Assembly: GCF_003480255.1 (NCBI RefSeq)
Contig: NZ_QUIN01000001.1
Span: forward strand, 1-64,000
Direction of reading: 5' to 3'
Length of the DNA stretch: 64,000 nucleotides
Source: Erysipelatoclostridium sp. AM42-17
GTDB taxonomy: Bacteria > Bacillota_I > Bacilli_A > Erysipelotrichales > Coprobacillaceae
Below the pieces are notes generated by a model, which worked only from the letters and a program-made list of their open reading frames with translations, did no database searches and was not told where the DNA came from. Numbering within the stretch: the first letter of the stretch is position 1; each line of letters opens with the position of its first letter. Below are positions 1 to 8,058 of the stretch, one piece after another. The translations under genes and the position numbers were made by a program.

Positions 1-9
1 TAAAGTTGT

Positions 10-46
10 CCCCTAAATAATTTGGCTTTCCCCCTAAATTATTTGG
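10..46. repeat. two tandem 16-bp repeats, possible IS end
   Basis: CCCCTAAATAATTTGG at 10-25 recurs at 31-46 with one mismatch, giving a 21-bp period. Tandem terminal repeats of about this size occur at the ends of IS21-family elements, so this could be the edge of an insertion sequence lying left of the window. That identification is inference; no transposase is visible. Confidence 0.35.
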
Positions 47-62
47 TTACCCAAAGTATAAT

Positions 63-99
63 AAAAATCTATTTTAGGTAAGACTAAAATAGATTTTTT
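63..99 (-). terminator. intrinsic terminator of the nim-like gene
   Basis: A perfect 15-bp stem (63-77 with 84-98) and a six-base loop lie just past the minus-strand stop codon at 101. The arms are A-rich and T-rich, so it can end transcription from either side. Confidence 0.8.
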
Positions 100-100
100 A

Positions 101-610
101 CTATTGATCTAAAGGTGGTAATTTTTTTGCTTTACCAGGATGATAATTATTTCGACGTTTACCAGTCATATCACTTACTGTAAGTTTAAATACGGATGTG
201 GATTTCATCATATTTGTATTAAATTGAAAGTCTTCACTATGATATTGTCTCATTAATATTTTTAGTGCTTCGTATTTTTTATCTGCTTCAATAAATTCAA
301 TTGTTCCATGACCAATTACGCTTTCATATCCCATTGTACAGCTCATTCTTTCTTCATACAGAATAAATTGATGATTACAATCCATTTCAAATGTTGCTCG
401 TGGGTCTTGTTTCATTAATTCAATCTTTTTTCCTTCTAATGCTCCATGAAAATAGAGGACAAGTTGATTGTTTTCAATGTTCATACCAAAGTTTAAAGGA
501 ATGATGTAGGGTAAATCATCATCTTTTAATGCTAGTCTACAGACATCACATTTTTTTACTATTTCAATTATTTCATTAAAATCTGTTATTTCTCGATCTT
601 TTCTACGCAT
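101..610 (-). CDS. NimA-like pyridoxamine 5'-phosphate oxidase family protein
   Basis: A 169-residue protein of the flavin-binding split-barrel (PNPOx-like) superfamily, closest in pattern to 5-nitroimidazole reductases (Nim). The stretch around residues 52-62 (LYFHGALEGKK, with His55) is the hallmark of the NimA group, and the CxxC-like CDVC at 21-24 is usual in clostridial members. Such proteins bind FMN and some reduce nitroimidazoles; most have no known substrate. It starts 11 bases after the stop of the upstream activase gene, so the two are probably one minus-strand operon. Its link to the glycyl radical enzyme is unexplained; it could be a flavin-dependent redox accessory. Family call is firm, function is not. 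Confidence 0.8.
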   Translation of the reverse strand: MRRKDREITDFNEIIEIVKKCDVCRLALKDDDLPYIIPLNFGMNIENNQLVLYFHGALEGKKIELMKQDPRATFEMDCNHQFILYEERMSCTMGYESVIGHGTIEFIEADKKYEALKILMRQYHSEDFQFNTNMMKSTSVFKLTVSDMTGKRRNNYHPGKAKKLPPLDQ

Positions 611-621
611 AATTTCTTCTT

Positions 622-1515
622 CTAAAAGAAACAGTCTATATGAGAATTGATAAAAACTTGCTGGTAATCTTTTAAATCTTCTTTATAGAGTGCTTTTTTA
701 TTTTTTAATGTATAAGGACGATGAAGTAAATTATATTTTTTTTCGCCAAATTGATGAAATGGAAGTAATTGTACTTTTTTGATTCCTATATCATTGAATA
801 ACTGACAAAATCCTTTAGCATCTTGCAATGTACAATTAAATTCTGGAATAACCGGAATACGAACTAGAATATTCAACCCTTTCTTAGTTGCCCATGTTAA
901 GTTTTCAATAATCATTTCATTATAAACACCGGTTCCTATAAAATGTCTTTTACTATCGTAATGTTTGCAATCAAATAGTAATAAATCAAACATTGGCGCT
1001 AATTCTTTAAATAATTTAGGTTCAATGTATCCTGTTGTTTCAATAGCTACATGAAGATGATGCTGTTTTAACTCAGTGACTAATTGCTTTAAAAATGCAG
1101 GTTGACTCATACCTTCGCCACCAGAAATTGTGATACCACCTTGTGATTCTTCATAAAAATCATAATCTTGCATACAGGTTTCAACAATTTCCTTAATAGA
1201 TTTATATTCACCTTCAAATGATAAAGCTTGGAAAGGACAAGCATGGACACATTCAAGACAACCCATACATTTACTATTGTCTATTTCAATCATATCATTT
1301 TTTAATGACAGGGCATTGTTTTTACAAGTGTGGATGCATTGGAGACAATGTTGACATTTGATTTGATCATGTAAAATTTGAATTGATGTAAATTGTGATT
1401 CAGGATTAGAACACCATTTACACTTTAAAGGACATCCTTTAAAAAAGACAGTGGTTCTGATTCCAGGACCATCATGTAAACTGAATTTTTGAATATTAAA
1501 TATGATACCTTTCAT
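622..1515 (-). CDS. glycyl radical enzyme activating protein
   Basis: Radical SAM activase of 297 residues that would install the glycyl radical on the divergently encoded enzyme at 1696-4107. The radical SAM cluster motif is C28-x3-C32-x2-C35, followed by a two-cluster ferredoxin insert (CQHCLQC and CMGCLEC with following CxxxC patterns, about residues 54-95) that is typical of activases for dehydratase/lyase-type glycyl radical enzymes and missing from PflA. The glycine-rich ISGGEGM motif follows. The start has a good ribosome site (AAGGAGAAATAAT) just upstream. It is the first gene of a minus-strand pair with the Nim-like protein and shares the 180-bp intergenic region with its target. Assignment is secure; the exact partner substrate is not. 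Confidence 0.93.
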   Translation of the reverse strand: MKGIIFNIQKFSLHDGPGIRTTVFFKGCPLKCKWCSNPESQFTSIQILHDQIKCQHCLQCIHTCKNNALSLKNDMIEIDNSKCMGCLECVHACPFQALSFEGEYKSIKEIVETCMQDYDFYEESQGGITISGGEGMSQPAFLKQLVTELKQHHLHVAIETTGYIEPKLFKELAPMFDLLLFDCKHYDSKRHFIGTGVYNEMIIENLTWATKKGLNILVRIPVIPEFNCTLQDAKGFCQLFNDIGIKKVQLLPFHQFGEKKYNLLHRPYTLKNKKALYKEDLKDYQQVFINSHIDCFF

Positions 1516-1572
1516 TATTATTTCTCCTTATTGTCATCTTATCATAGTTATTATTAAATGTAAAATTTTAAA

Positions 1573-1679
1573 TTACGAACGAAAGTTAATCTTATTACAA
1601 AAGTAATAAAACAATTGACATTATACTAACTATTCTTATAATAGAAACTGTAAATAAGTAAAAATACTTACGAATGAAA
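1573..1679. promoter_or_regulatory. promoter and operator-like repeats of the glycyl radical locus
   Basis: TTGACA at 1615-1620 and TATAAT at 1637-1642 with a 16-bp spacer form a strong promoter for the plus-strand gene. An 18-bp palindrome TTATTAC-AAAA-GTAATAA (1592-1609) sits just upstream of the -35. Two near-identical 12-mers, TTACGAACGAAA (1573-1584) and TTACGAATGAAA (1668-1679), flank the promoter 95 bp apart. These are candidate sites for the RpiR regulator encoded downstream or for a redox regulator; which binds is not known. Confidence 0.6.
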
Positions 1680-1695
1680 TAAAGGAGAATTCAAA

Positions 1696-4107
1696 ATGAA
1701 AAATGTTGAACATTTTGGTGATTTAACACCACGTATGAATCATTTTAGAGATGCAGTCTTAGAAAAAAAACCATATATTGACAGTCAAAGAGCAATGCTT
1801 GTTACAGAAGCGTACCAAGAAAATCAAAATCAGCCTGCAGTTATGAAAAGGGCTTTAATGTTAAAAAAAATACTTGAAAAAATGAATATTTATATTGAAG
1901 AGGATACGCTTATTGTTGGTAATCAAGCATCATCTAATAGAGATGCACCTATTTTTCCTGAGTATACAATGAAATTTGTTTTGGATGAATTAGATACTTT
2001 TGAAAAAAGAGATGGCGATGTATTTTATATTACAGAACAAACCAAAAAAGATTTACGTTCAATTGCTCCTTTTTGGGAAAATAATAATTTAAGAGCAAAA
2101 GGCGAAGCCTTATTACCAGAATGTGTTCAAGTCTTTATGGAAACTGGCTTTTTTGGGATGGAAGGTAAACTTAATTCTGGAGATGCGCATTTAGCTGTAG
2201 ATTACGATACTTTATTAAAACAAGGTTTAGTAGGTTATCAAAAAAGAGTTTTAAAATTAAAAGATGAATTAGATTTATGTGTGAGCGAAAATATTGATAA
2301 ATATGTATTTTATAAAGCAGTATTGATTGTTATTGAAGCTGTTAAAACATTTGCAACACGCTTTAGTCAATTAGCCAAAGAAAAAGCGCAATACGCTAAT
2401 GAACAAAGAAAAAAAGAATTATTAGAAATAAGTGAAATTTGTTCAAAAGTTCCTTTTGAACCTGCTACTTCATTTAAAGAAGCAATTCAATCAGTATGGT
2501 TTATTCAACTTATTTTACAAATCGAATCTAATGGGCATTCTTTATCTTATGGTCGTTTTGATCAATATATGTATCCTTATTTAGAAAAAGACTTACGTCT
2601 AAATAAATTGACTGAAGATCAGGCAATCGAATTATTAGATAACTTATGGATTAAAACACTTACAATTAATAAAGTAAGAAGTCAAGCTCATACATTTAGT
2701 AGTGCCGGAAGTCCAATGTATCAAAATGTAACAATTGGAGGACAGACACCTGACAAAAAGGATGCTGTTAATAAATTGTCATTTTTAGTATTAAAATCAA
2801 TAGCTCAAACACGTTTACCACAACCTAATTTAACAGTGCGTTATTATAATGGTTTGAATCCTCAATTTTTTGATGAGTGTATTGAGGTAATGAAATTAGG
2901 AACGGGAATGCCAGCGTTTAATAATGATGAAATCATTATCCCTTCTTTTATTGATTTAGGTGTTAAGGAAGAAGATGCTTATAATTATTCAGCTATTGGA
3001 TGTGTTGAAACTGCTGTTCCTGGTAAATGGGGCTATCGTTGTACGGGAATGTCATATCATAATTTCCCACGTATTTTACTTGCGGTCATGAACGATGGAG
3101 TCGATGTGACCTCAGGTAAAAGATTTGTAAAAGGGTCAGGACATTTTAAAGATATGACAAGTTATGAACAATTACAAAAGGCTTGGGATCAAGCTATTCG
3201 AGAAATAACAAGGTTATCAGTTATTGTAGAGAATGCAGTTGATTTAGCTTCAGAACGTGATGTACCAGATATTTTGTGTTCAACATTAACTCAAGATTGC
3301 ATTGGTCGAGGTAAGACAATTAAACAAGGTGGAGCTGTTTATGATTTTATTTCTGGATTACAGATTGGTATTGCTAATATGGCAGATAGTTTAGCTGCAA
3401 TTAAAAAGCTGGTATTTGAAGAAAAAAGAATCACACCAGCTCAATTATGGAAAGCTATGCAAGATAACTACACAAGTGAAGAAAGCAAACGTATTCAAAA
3501 TATGCTTATTTATGATGCACCTAAATATGGTAATGATAATGATGAGGTAGATTTATTAGTAGTTGATGCATATAACAGTTACATTGATGAAATGAAAAAA
3601 TATCCTAATACACGTTATGGTCGTGGACCAATAGGAGGTATCCGTTATGCCGGTACATCAAGTATTTCTGCTAATGTTGGTCAAGGTTATGGAACAATGG
3701 CTACCCCTGATGGTAGAAAAGCGAAAACTCCTTTAGCTGAAGGATGTTCTCCAGTACATGCAATGGATAAAAATGGACCGACAGCAGTATTTAAATCTGT
3801 GTCAAAACTTCCAACCCATGAAATTACAGGTGGTGTTTTATTGAATCAAAAAGTGACACCACAAATGTTATCAACAGAGGAAAATAAGCAAAAATTAGAG
3901 ATGGTGATAAAAACATTCTTTAATCGTTTAAAAGGATATCATGTTCAATACAATGTGGTTTCAAAAGAAACCCTCATTGATGCTCAAATTCATCCTGAAA
4001 AACACCGTGATTTAATAGTCCGTGTAGCGGGTTATTCAGCATTCTTTAATGTCTTATCAAAAGCAACACAAGATGATATTATTGGTAGAACTGAACAGAC
4101 TTTATAA
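1696..4107 (+). CDS. glycyl radical enzyme, dehydratase/lyase class
   Basis: An 803-residue glycyl radical enzyme. The radical glycine is G779 in RVAGYSAFF near the C terminus, and the thiyl-radical cysteine is C436 in GCVE with the catalytic glutamate E438. Pyruvate formate-lyase has two adjacent cysteines instead; the single Cys plus C-x-E pattern is that of the eliminating enzymes (glycerol or propanediol dehydratase, choline TMA-lyase, isethionate lyase, hydroxyproline dehydratase). The SNGHSLSYGRFDQYMYPY segment near residue 275 is also typical of that group. Length fits diol dehydratases better than choline lyase. Ribosome site AAAGGAG precedes the ATG. No microcompartment shell genes are present nearby. 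Substrate cannot be assigned by eye. Confidence 0.9.
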   Translation: MKNVEHFGDLTPRMNHFRDAVLEKKPYIDSQRAMLVTEAYQENQNQPAVMKRALMLKKILEKMNIYIEEDTLIVGNQASSNRDAPIFPEYTMKFVLDELDTFEKRDGDVFYITEQTKKDLRSIAPFWENNNLRAKGEALLPECVQVFMETGFFGMEGKLNSGDAHLAVDYDTLLKQGLVGYQKRVLKLKDELDLCVSENIDKYVFYKAVLIVIEAVKTFATRFSQLAKEKAQYANEQRKKELLEISEICSKVPFEPATSFKEAIQSVWFIQLILQIESNGHSLSYGRFDQYMYPYLEKDLRLNKLTEDQAIELLDNLWIKTLTINKVRSQAHTFSSAGSPMYQNVTIGGQTPDKKDAVNKLSFLVLKSIAQTRLPQPNLTVRYYNGLNPQFFDECIEVMKLGTGMPAFNNDEIIIPSFIDLGVKEEDAYNYSAIGCVETAVPGKWGYRCTGMSYHNFPRILLAVMNDGVDVTSGKRFVKGSGHFKDMTSYEQLQKAWDQAIREITRLSVIVENAVDLASERDVPDILCSTLTQDCIGRGKTIKQGGAVYDFISGLQIGIANMADSLAAIKKLVFEEKRITPAQLWKAMQDNYTSEESKRIQNMLIYDAPKYGNDNDEVDLLVVDAYNSYIDEMKKYPNTRYGRGPIGGIRYAGTSSISANVGQGYGTMATPDGRKAKTPLAEGCSPVHAMDKNGPTAVFKSVSKLPTHEITGGVLLNQKVTPQMLSTEENKQKLEMVIKTFFNRLKGYHVQYNVVSKETLIDAQIHPEKHRDLIVRVAGYSAFFNVLSKATQDDIIGRTEQTL

Positions 4108-4130
4108 GATGATCATTGATCATCTTTTTA
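4106..4130 (+). terminator. terminator or attenuator after the glycyl radical gene
   Basis: AAGATGATC pairs with GATCATCTT and is followed by a T run. It separates the radical enzyme from the DJ-1 pair, so those genes depend on read-through or on a weak promoter nearby (a TATAAT lies at 4160-4165). Confidence 0.75.
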
Positions 4131-4203
4131 TTTCTTAATTTTGGAAATCAATAGTTTCTTATAATGAAGAGGGTTATTGTATTTTTGAAAGGGTGGAATG
4201 AAT

Positions 4204-4764
4204 ATGAAAAAAGTTGCAGTAATTATTGCTCCAGGTTTTGAGGAAGGAGAAGCATTAACGATTGTAGATATTTTACGTAGGGGTCATATCCAATGTGATA
4301 CCATTGGCTTTGATCAAAATGTTCAAGGTGGACATGAAATTGTCTTACGCTGTGATTCTGTTTTAGACGAATCATTATTAGACTATGACATGGTTGTTTT
4401 ACCAGGAGGTTATGGTGGTGTCGAAGCAATGAAGGAAAATAAACAGTTTCTTTCTTTACTTCATAGAATGAATAATGATCGTAAATATATTTGTGCTATG
4501 TGCGCTGCACCGGCTGCTTTAGAAAAAGCAAATCTTTTAATCAATAAAAAATTTACGGCTTATCAAGGGTATGAAAATAAAATTAAGCAGGGAGTTTTTT
4601 TACAAGATAAAGTTGTAATTGATGACAATCTTGTAACAAGTAGAGGACCAGCAACGTGTTATGCCTTTGCTTATAAACTCTTAGATTTACTTGGAGGAGA
4701 TTCTTTAGCTGTTAAAAAGAGAATGGTTTATTTTAATGCATTTGATGTAAAGGAGGACGAATAA
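4204..4764 (+). CDS. DJ-1/PfpI family protein, first copy
   Basis: A 186-residue DJ-1/ThiJ/PfpI fold protein. The conserved glutamate lies in GFEEGEAL (E16) and the nucleophile-elbow cysteine is C100 in MCAAPAAL, as in YajL/DJ-1. Members act as glyoxalase-like, deglycase/hydratase-like or chaperone proteins. I chose the ATG at 4204, seven bases after GGGTGG, over the ATG at 4198, which is almost on the ribosome site. The next gene is a paralogue one base away. Pairing two DJ-1 proteins with a glycyl radical dehydratase suggests handling of a reactive carbonyl product; that is inference. Confidence 0.85.
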   Translation: MKKVAVIIAPGFEEGEALTIVDILRRGHIQCDTIGFDQNVQGGHEIVLRCDSVLDESLLDYDMVVLPGGYGGVEAMKENKQFLSLLHRMNNDRKYICAMCAAPAALEKANLLINKKFTAYQGYENKIKQGVFLQDKVVIDDNLVTSRGPATCYAFAYKLLDLLGGDSLAVKKRMVYFNAFDVKEDE

Positions 4765-4765
4765 A

Positions 4766-5317
4766 ATGAAACGAGTTGCAGTATTGATGGCAGAAGGTTA
4801 TGAAGAAGGGGAAACTTTAACAATCGTTGATTTACTTCGTCGAGGAGAAATTGAGTGTCATACGTTTAGCTTTAACAGAGAATATGTAAAAGGAATGCAT
4901 GGAATGAACGTCAAAGCGGATAAAATATTTGGTGAAGAAATTAAAGAATATGATGTCCTGGTTTTACCTGGAGGAAGACCAGGAGGACAAAATTTAAGAG
5001 AAAATCCGGAAGTTATTTCAATGATTCGTTATTTTAATGAACATCATAAATATCTAGGAGCTATGTGTTCAGGAACAATAGCTCTAGAAACAGCAGATGT
5101 CATTAATGGGAAAAAGGTAACGGGTTATACAGGATATGAAAATAAACTTTTAAGTGGAAATTTTGTTGATGAGGTAGCTGTCTTTGATCAAAATATCATT
5201 ACGAGCCAAGGACCAGCCACAGCTTATCCCTTTGCTTTTAAAATCTTAGAAGTTTTAGGAAAAGATGTTACTGAAATGAAAGAAAAATTAATGTATACTT
5301 TTGCTAGAGGAAAGTAG
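4766..5317 (+). CDS. DJ-1/PfpI family protein, second copy
   Basis: A 183-residue paralogue of the preceding gene. It shares the opening GYEEGETLTIVDLLRRG and keeps a nucleophile cysteine, C101, but in MCSGTIAL rather than MCAAPAAL, so the residues around the active site differ. The GPATAYPFAFK segment near the C terminus is common to both. The ATG comes one base after the upstream stop, with GGAGG inside the previous gene's last codons, implying coupled translation. The two could form a heterodimer or work on different substrates. Family assignment is strong; activity is unknown. Confidence 0.85.
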   Translation: MKRVAVLMAEGYEEGETLTIVDLLRRGEIECHTFSFNREYVKGMHGMNVKADKIFGEEIKEYDVLVLPGGRPGGQNLRENPEVISMIRYFNEHHKYLGAMCSGTIALETADVINGKKVTGYTGYENKLLSGNFVDEVAVFDQNIITSQGPATAYPFAFKILEVLGKDVTEMKEKLMYTFARGK

Positions 5318-5325
5318 ATGAGATT

Positions 5326-6090
5326 ATGCTTTATGATAAATTACCTATTGTATTTTTAAGTACTTTAGCTAGCGAAAAGAAAGACTCAACGAATAGTCAA
5401 ATTGCTTCTTATTTATTAGATCATTTAGAAGAGATTAAAGATATTGGAATTCGGGATATGGCAAAAGAATGTCATGTAGCGATGAGTTCTATTTCAAGAT
5501 TTTGTAAGGAAATTTGGCTTCATGATTTTAATGAATTAAGAGAATTATTGGTTTCTACAAATATGAATTTCGAACAAAATTCGTTGTCTTCATCTTGTGA
5601 TGAGAGATTAAAAGCCTATAGTTCAAAAGTCAAAGAAAGTATTGAAATGGTTGAAAATTCTATTGATATAAAACAAATTGGTTTATTATGCAAAGAAATC
5701 AAACATTATGAAAAGGTGGCTGCTTTTGGCTTGCTTAAAGCAGGAACAGTGGCCTTTAATTTACAAACAGACTTATTGATGCTGGGAAAACAAATTTATT
5801 CAAATATTTCCTATAAACAACAATTGCAATACATTTTATCAGCAACAAAAGACGATTTAATTATTATCTTTTCTTATACAGGATGTTACTTTGATTATCC
5901 TGATTTAAGAGCTTTAAAAAATAAACTTAATGCTCCACAAATTTGGTTGATTTCAAGCAAGCAGGAAACATATCCTAAATTTATTGATCATGTAATTACT
6001 TTTGATTCTTTACAAGACCAAAATAGTCATCCTTATCAACTTCAATTTATTGCAGGACTTATTGGTCAAGAGTATGCAAGGATAGTCTAA
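5326..6090 (+). CDS. RpiR/MurR family transcriptional regulator
   Basis: A 254-residue regulator with an N-terminal RpiR-type helix-turn-helix (about residues 20-75; IGIRDMAKECHVAMSSISRFCKE) and a C-terminal SIS domain (about 115-225) that normally binds a phosphorylated sugar or similar ligand. It follows the second DJ-1 gene by eight bases, so it is likely the local regulator of the locus. The ligand is unknown; the SIS domain lacks obvious truncation. Family members bind palindromes near their own operons, and the repeats around the promoter at 1573-1679 are candidates. Confidence 0.87.
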   Translation: MLYDKLPIVFLSTLASEKKDSTNSQIASYLLDHLEEIKDIGIRDMAKECHVAMSSISRFCKEIWLHDFNELRELLVSTNMNFEQNSLSSSCDERLKAYSSKVKESIEMVENSIDIKQIGLLCKEIKHYEKVAAFGLLKAGTVAFNLQTDLLMLGKQIYSNISYKQQLQYILSATKDDLIIIFSYTGCYFDYPDLRALKNKLNAPQIWLISSKQETYPKFIDHVITFDSLQDQNSHPYQLQFIAGLIGQEYARIV

Positions 6091-6107
6091 AAGGCTATTC
6101 TTTTTTC
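6079..6107 (+). terminator. terminator after the RpiR gene
   Basis: A nine-base stem with G-U pairs (6079-6087 with 6093-6101) overlaps the stop codon and runs into six Ts. Confidence 0.75.
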
Positions 6108-6172
6108 TTAATTTAAGAAATCAAATGCTTTTAATTAAAGAATGATTTATGTTTTTATCAGGAGGTAAAAAT

Positions 6173-7405
6173 ATGGTTAATAAAAGTTATAAACATTGGC
6201 TTATTGTTTTATTAATGTGTTGTTTAGCAGCAAGTTCGATAGGTTTATGCACTAATGCAATTGGTGTTTTTTATGTACCTGTTTCAAATAGTTTACATGT
6301 ATTGAAAGGAACATTTGCTTTGCATGCGACACTTTCTACATTAACAACTGCTTTGACATCTTTAAAAATGTCAAAAATCATAAAAAAATATAATTATAAA
6401 AGTGTTTTATTGATAGGTGTATTAATGACAAGTATATCTACGTGGTTGATGTCTTATAGTTCATCTATTTATTTGTTTTATATTTTAGGAATTGTAAGAG
6501 GAATAGGAGTAGGAATTTATGGGATGGTGCCTCTTACGATAGTCATTACTAATTGGTTTGATGAAAAACATGGACTAGCAACTAGTCTTGCACTAAGTTT
6601 TAGTGGACTTGCAGGAGCTATCTTTTCTCCTTTGTTAAGTTTTTGGATTGATAGTTATGGCTGGCAAACGACCTATCGATTTATGGCAATTATTATTTTT
6701 GTTTTGGTTCTTCCTGCTTTAAGTGTCTCTTGGAAAATAATGCCACAAGATGAAGGAATGTTACCTTATGGTTATCAAAAGAAAGAGACAGTCACTGTAT
6801 CAAAAAATAAAATTAATCTTTTAACTCTTAGTTTTGTATATATGTGTTTATTTACTATTTTACATACATCCATCACAGGTATCTCTCAACATTTATCAGG
6901 TATTGCCTTAAGTATTCAACTTTCTACAAACATAGGAGCAACTTTTATGTCACTTACCATGATTGGTAATATTTGTACAAAGTTGTTGATTGGTTTATTA
7001 AGTGATTTGTTTACACCGGTTAAGGCTGTAGTCATTATGATTTTAACAAATTGTTTTTCTTTGATTTTATTATTTGTTGGTGTTTTACAACAACAAGTTC
7101 TTTTGTTAACTATCGGTTCATTTATTTTTGGCTCTATTTATTCGGTAGGAGCAGTAGGAATACCAATGTTGACACGGTATTTTTTTGGAAGTGAAAACTA
7201 TGGTCAAACGTATGCTGTAATTGGTTTTTTAACGAATGTAGGGAGTGCAAGTTCTTTAACTTTGATTGGTTATTTATATGATTTTACTAAGAGTTATCAA
7301 ATTGTCTTTATCATTGCCTTGTTATTTCATCTTATTAATTTAATATTATTATTGGTGATTTGTTCACGCCATAATAACAAAGATGATAGAAATGGAATGT
7401 TGTAG
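6173..7405 (+). CDS. MFS transporter
   Basis: A 410-residue major facilitator with about 12 hydrophobic membrane segments and a charged central loop near residues 190-215 (KIMPQDEGMLPYGYQKKE). The N-terminal half has the MFS pattern RGIGVGIYGMVPLTIVITNWF with the WFDEKHGLA loop seen in oxalate/formate- and monocarboxylate-type carriers. The ATG at 6173 follows AGGAGGTAAAAAT; the upstream in-frame ATG at 6149 overlaps that ribosome site and is rejected. It lies after the terminator of the RpiR gene, so it may have its own promoter. It is a plausible uptake or export partner for the radical enzyme, but the substrate is unknown. Confidence 0.82.
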   Translation: MVNKSYKHWLIVLLMCCLAASSIGLCTNAIGVFYVPVSNSLHVLKGTFALHATLSTLTTALTSLKMSKIIKKYNYKSVLLIGVLMTSISTWLMSYSSSIYLFYILGIVRGIGVGIYGMVPLTIVITNWFDEKHGLATSLALSFSGLAGAIFSPLLSFWIDSYGWQTTYRFMAIIIFVLVLPALSVSWKIMPQDEGMLPYGYQKKETVTVSKNKINLLTLSFVYMCLFTILHTSITGISQHLSGIALSIQLSTNIGATFMSLTMIGNICTKLLIGLLSDLFTPVKAVVIMILTNCFSLILLFVGVLQQQVLLLTIGSFIFGSIYSVGAVGIPMLTRYFFGSENYGQTYAVIGFLTNVGSASSLTLIGYLYDFTKSYQIVFIIALLFHLINLILLLVICSRHNNKDDRNGML

Positions 7406-7565
7406 GGAATGTGGTATTGATGGAGAGGTTCTTTATTGTTCAACATGTAAACAATTTTGCTTTCCAATGTTTAATAGTACTATTTCCACAATTATCTTTA
7501 ATCTAACAAAAAGATCAGATTTTAATGTATTAGTTACTGGACATATTACAAATGATGATAAATGA
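7383..7565 (+). CDS. possible short cysteine-rich protein
   Basis: A 60-codon frame overlapping the end of the MFS gene by 23 bases. It begins with a zinc-ribbon-like arrangement of cysteines (MECCRECG ... YCSTCKQFC) and then loses any recognisable pattern. There is no convincing ribosome site. It could be a remnant or chance; reported because the rest of 7406-7638 otherwise holds nothing I recognise. Confidence 0.2.
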   Translation: MIEMECCRECGIDGEVLYCSTCKQFCFPMFNSTISTIIFNLTKRSDFNVLVTGHITNDDK

Positions 7566-7638
7566 CGTTTAGCAATGTTGGGTATCATCCTTTTCAATTA
7601 TAATTTATCTCTAGTCTTATTTGTTAGAATATGTATAC

Positions 7639-7670
7639 AGGCATAAGCTATAAAGCTTATGCCTTTTTTA
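7639..7670. terminator. bidirectional terminator
   Basis: GGCATAAGCT pairs with AGCTTATGCC around a four-base loop, with A/T tracts on both sides. It serves the minus-strand gene ending at 7657 and any plus-strand transcript from the MFS gene. Confidence 0.8.
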
Positions 7671-7926
7671 TTTTTTCTATTTCCTCTTTAATTTTATCAA
7701 TGCTTTTTTCTAATAAATCATAGTCATCTTCTTTATTTTCAATCTTTTCATTTTGATCTTTAATAAAGGAACAATAGGTGCTGTTTAAAGAAATCATATC
7801 TCCTAATGTTGTTAGATAAGCACCTATAACAGCAAGTTGTTCCTCACTAAAACAATCTATTAAAGAACAACTAATAAGAACGAGACTTTGATTTAATAAA
7901 AGAGGATGGATGCAAGGTTCATTCAT
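7657..7926 (-). CDS. small conserved protein, coiled-coil C terminus
   Basis: An 89-residue protein of unknown function. The middle (SCSLIDCFSEEQLAVIGAYLTTLGDMI) resembles small clostridial proteins of the DUF6774 type, by recollection only. The last 35 residues are rich in Lys and Glu in a heptad-like pattern and should form a coiled coil. Three cysteines cluster at the N-terminal half. No membrane segment or signal peptide. It stands alone on the minus strand, back to back with the TetR operon. Confidence 0.6.
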   Translation of the reverse strand: MNEPCIHPLLLNQSLVLISCSLIDCFSEEQLAVIGAYLTTLGDMISLNSTYCSFIKDQNEKIENKEDDYDLLEKSIDKIKEEIEKIKKA

Positions 7927-8000
7927 ATGATCACCAATGTATTTTATGTATCATATATATGATAGTGATATATATTCATATATTTAAAAAATAAACTTGC

Positions 8001-8044
8001 TTGACACATTAAATAACAGTGTTATAATAACGCTGTTATTTAAT
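8001..8044 (+). promoter_or_regulatory. tetR promoter with inverted-repeat operator
   Basis: TTGACA (8001-8006) and TATAAT (8023-8028) are 16 bp apart. A perfect 12-bp inverted repeat, ATTAAATAACAG (8008-8019) and CTGTTATTTAAT (8033-8044), straddles the -10 box with a 13-bp gap. This is the layout of a TetR autorepression operator. Confidence 0.85.
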
Positions 8045-8058
8045 GGTGGAGGTTATAA

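Noticed and set aside
1696..4107. Calling the radical enzyme pyruvate formate-lyase
   Set aside because: It has a single cysteine in GCVE where formate-lyase has an adjacent Cys-Cys pair, and its activase carries the extra ferredoxin domain of the dehydratase/lyase group.
6149..6172. Upstream ATG for the MFS gene
   Set aside because: The ribosome site AGGAGG lies inside this extension, so translation starts at 6173.
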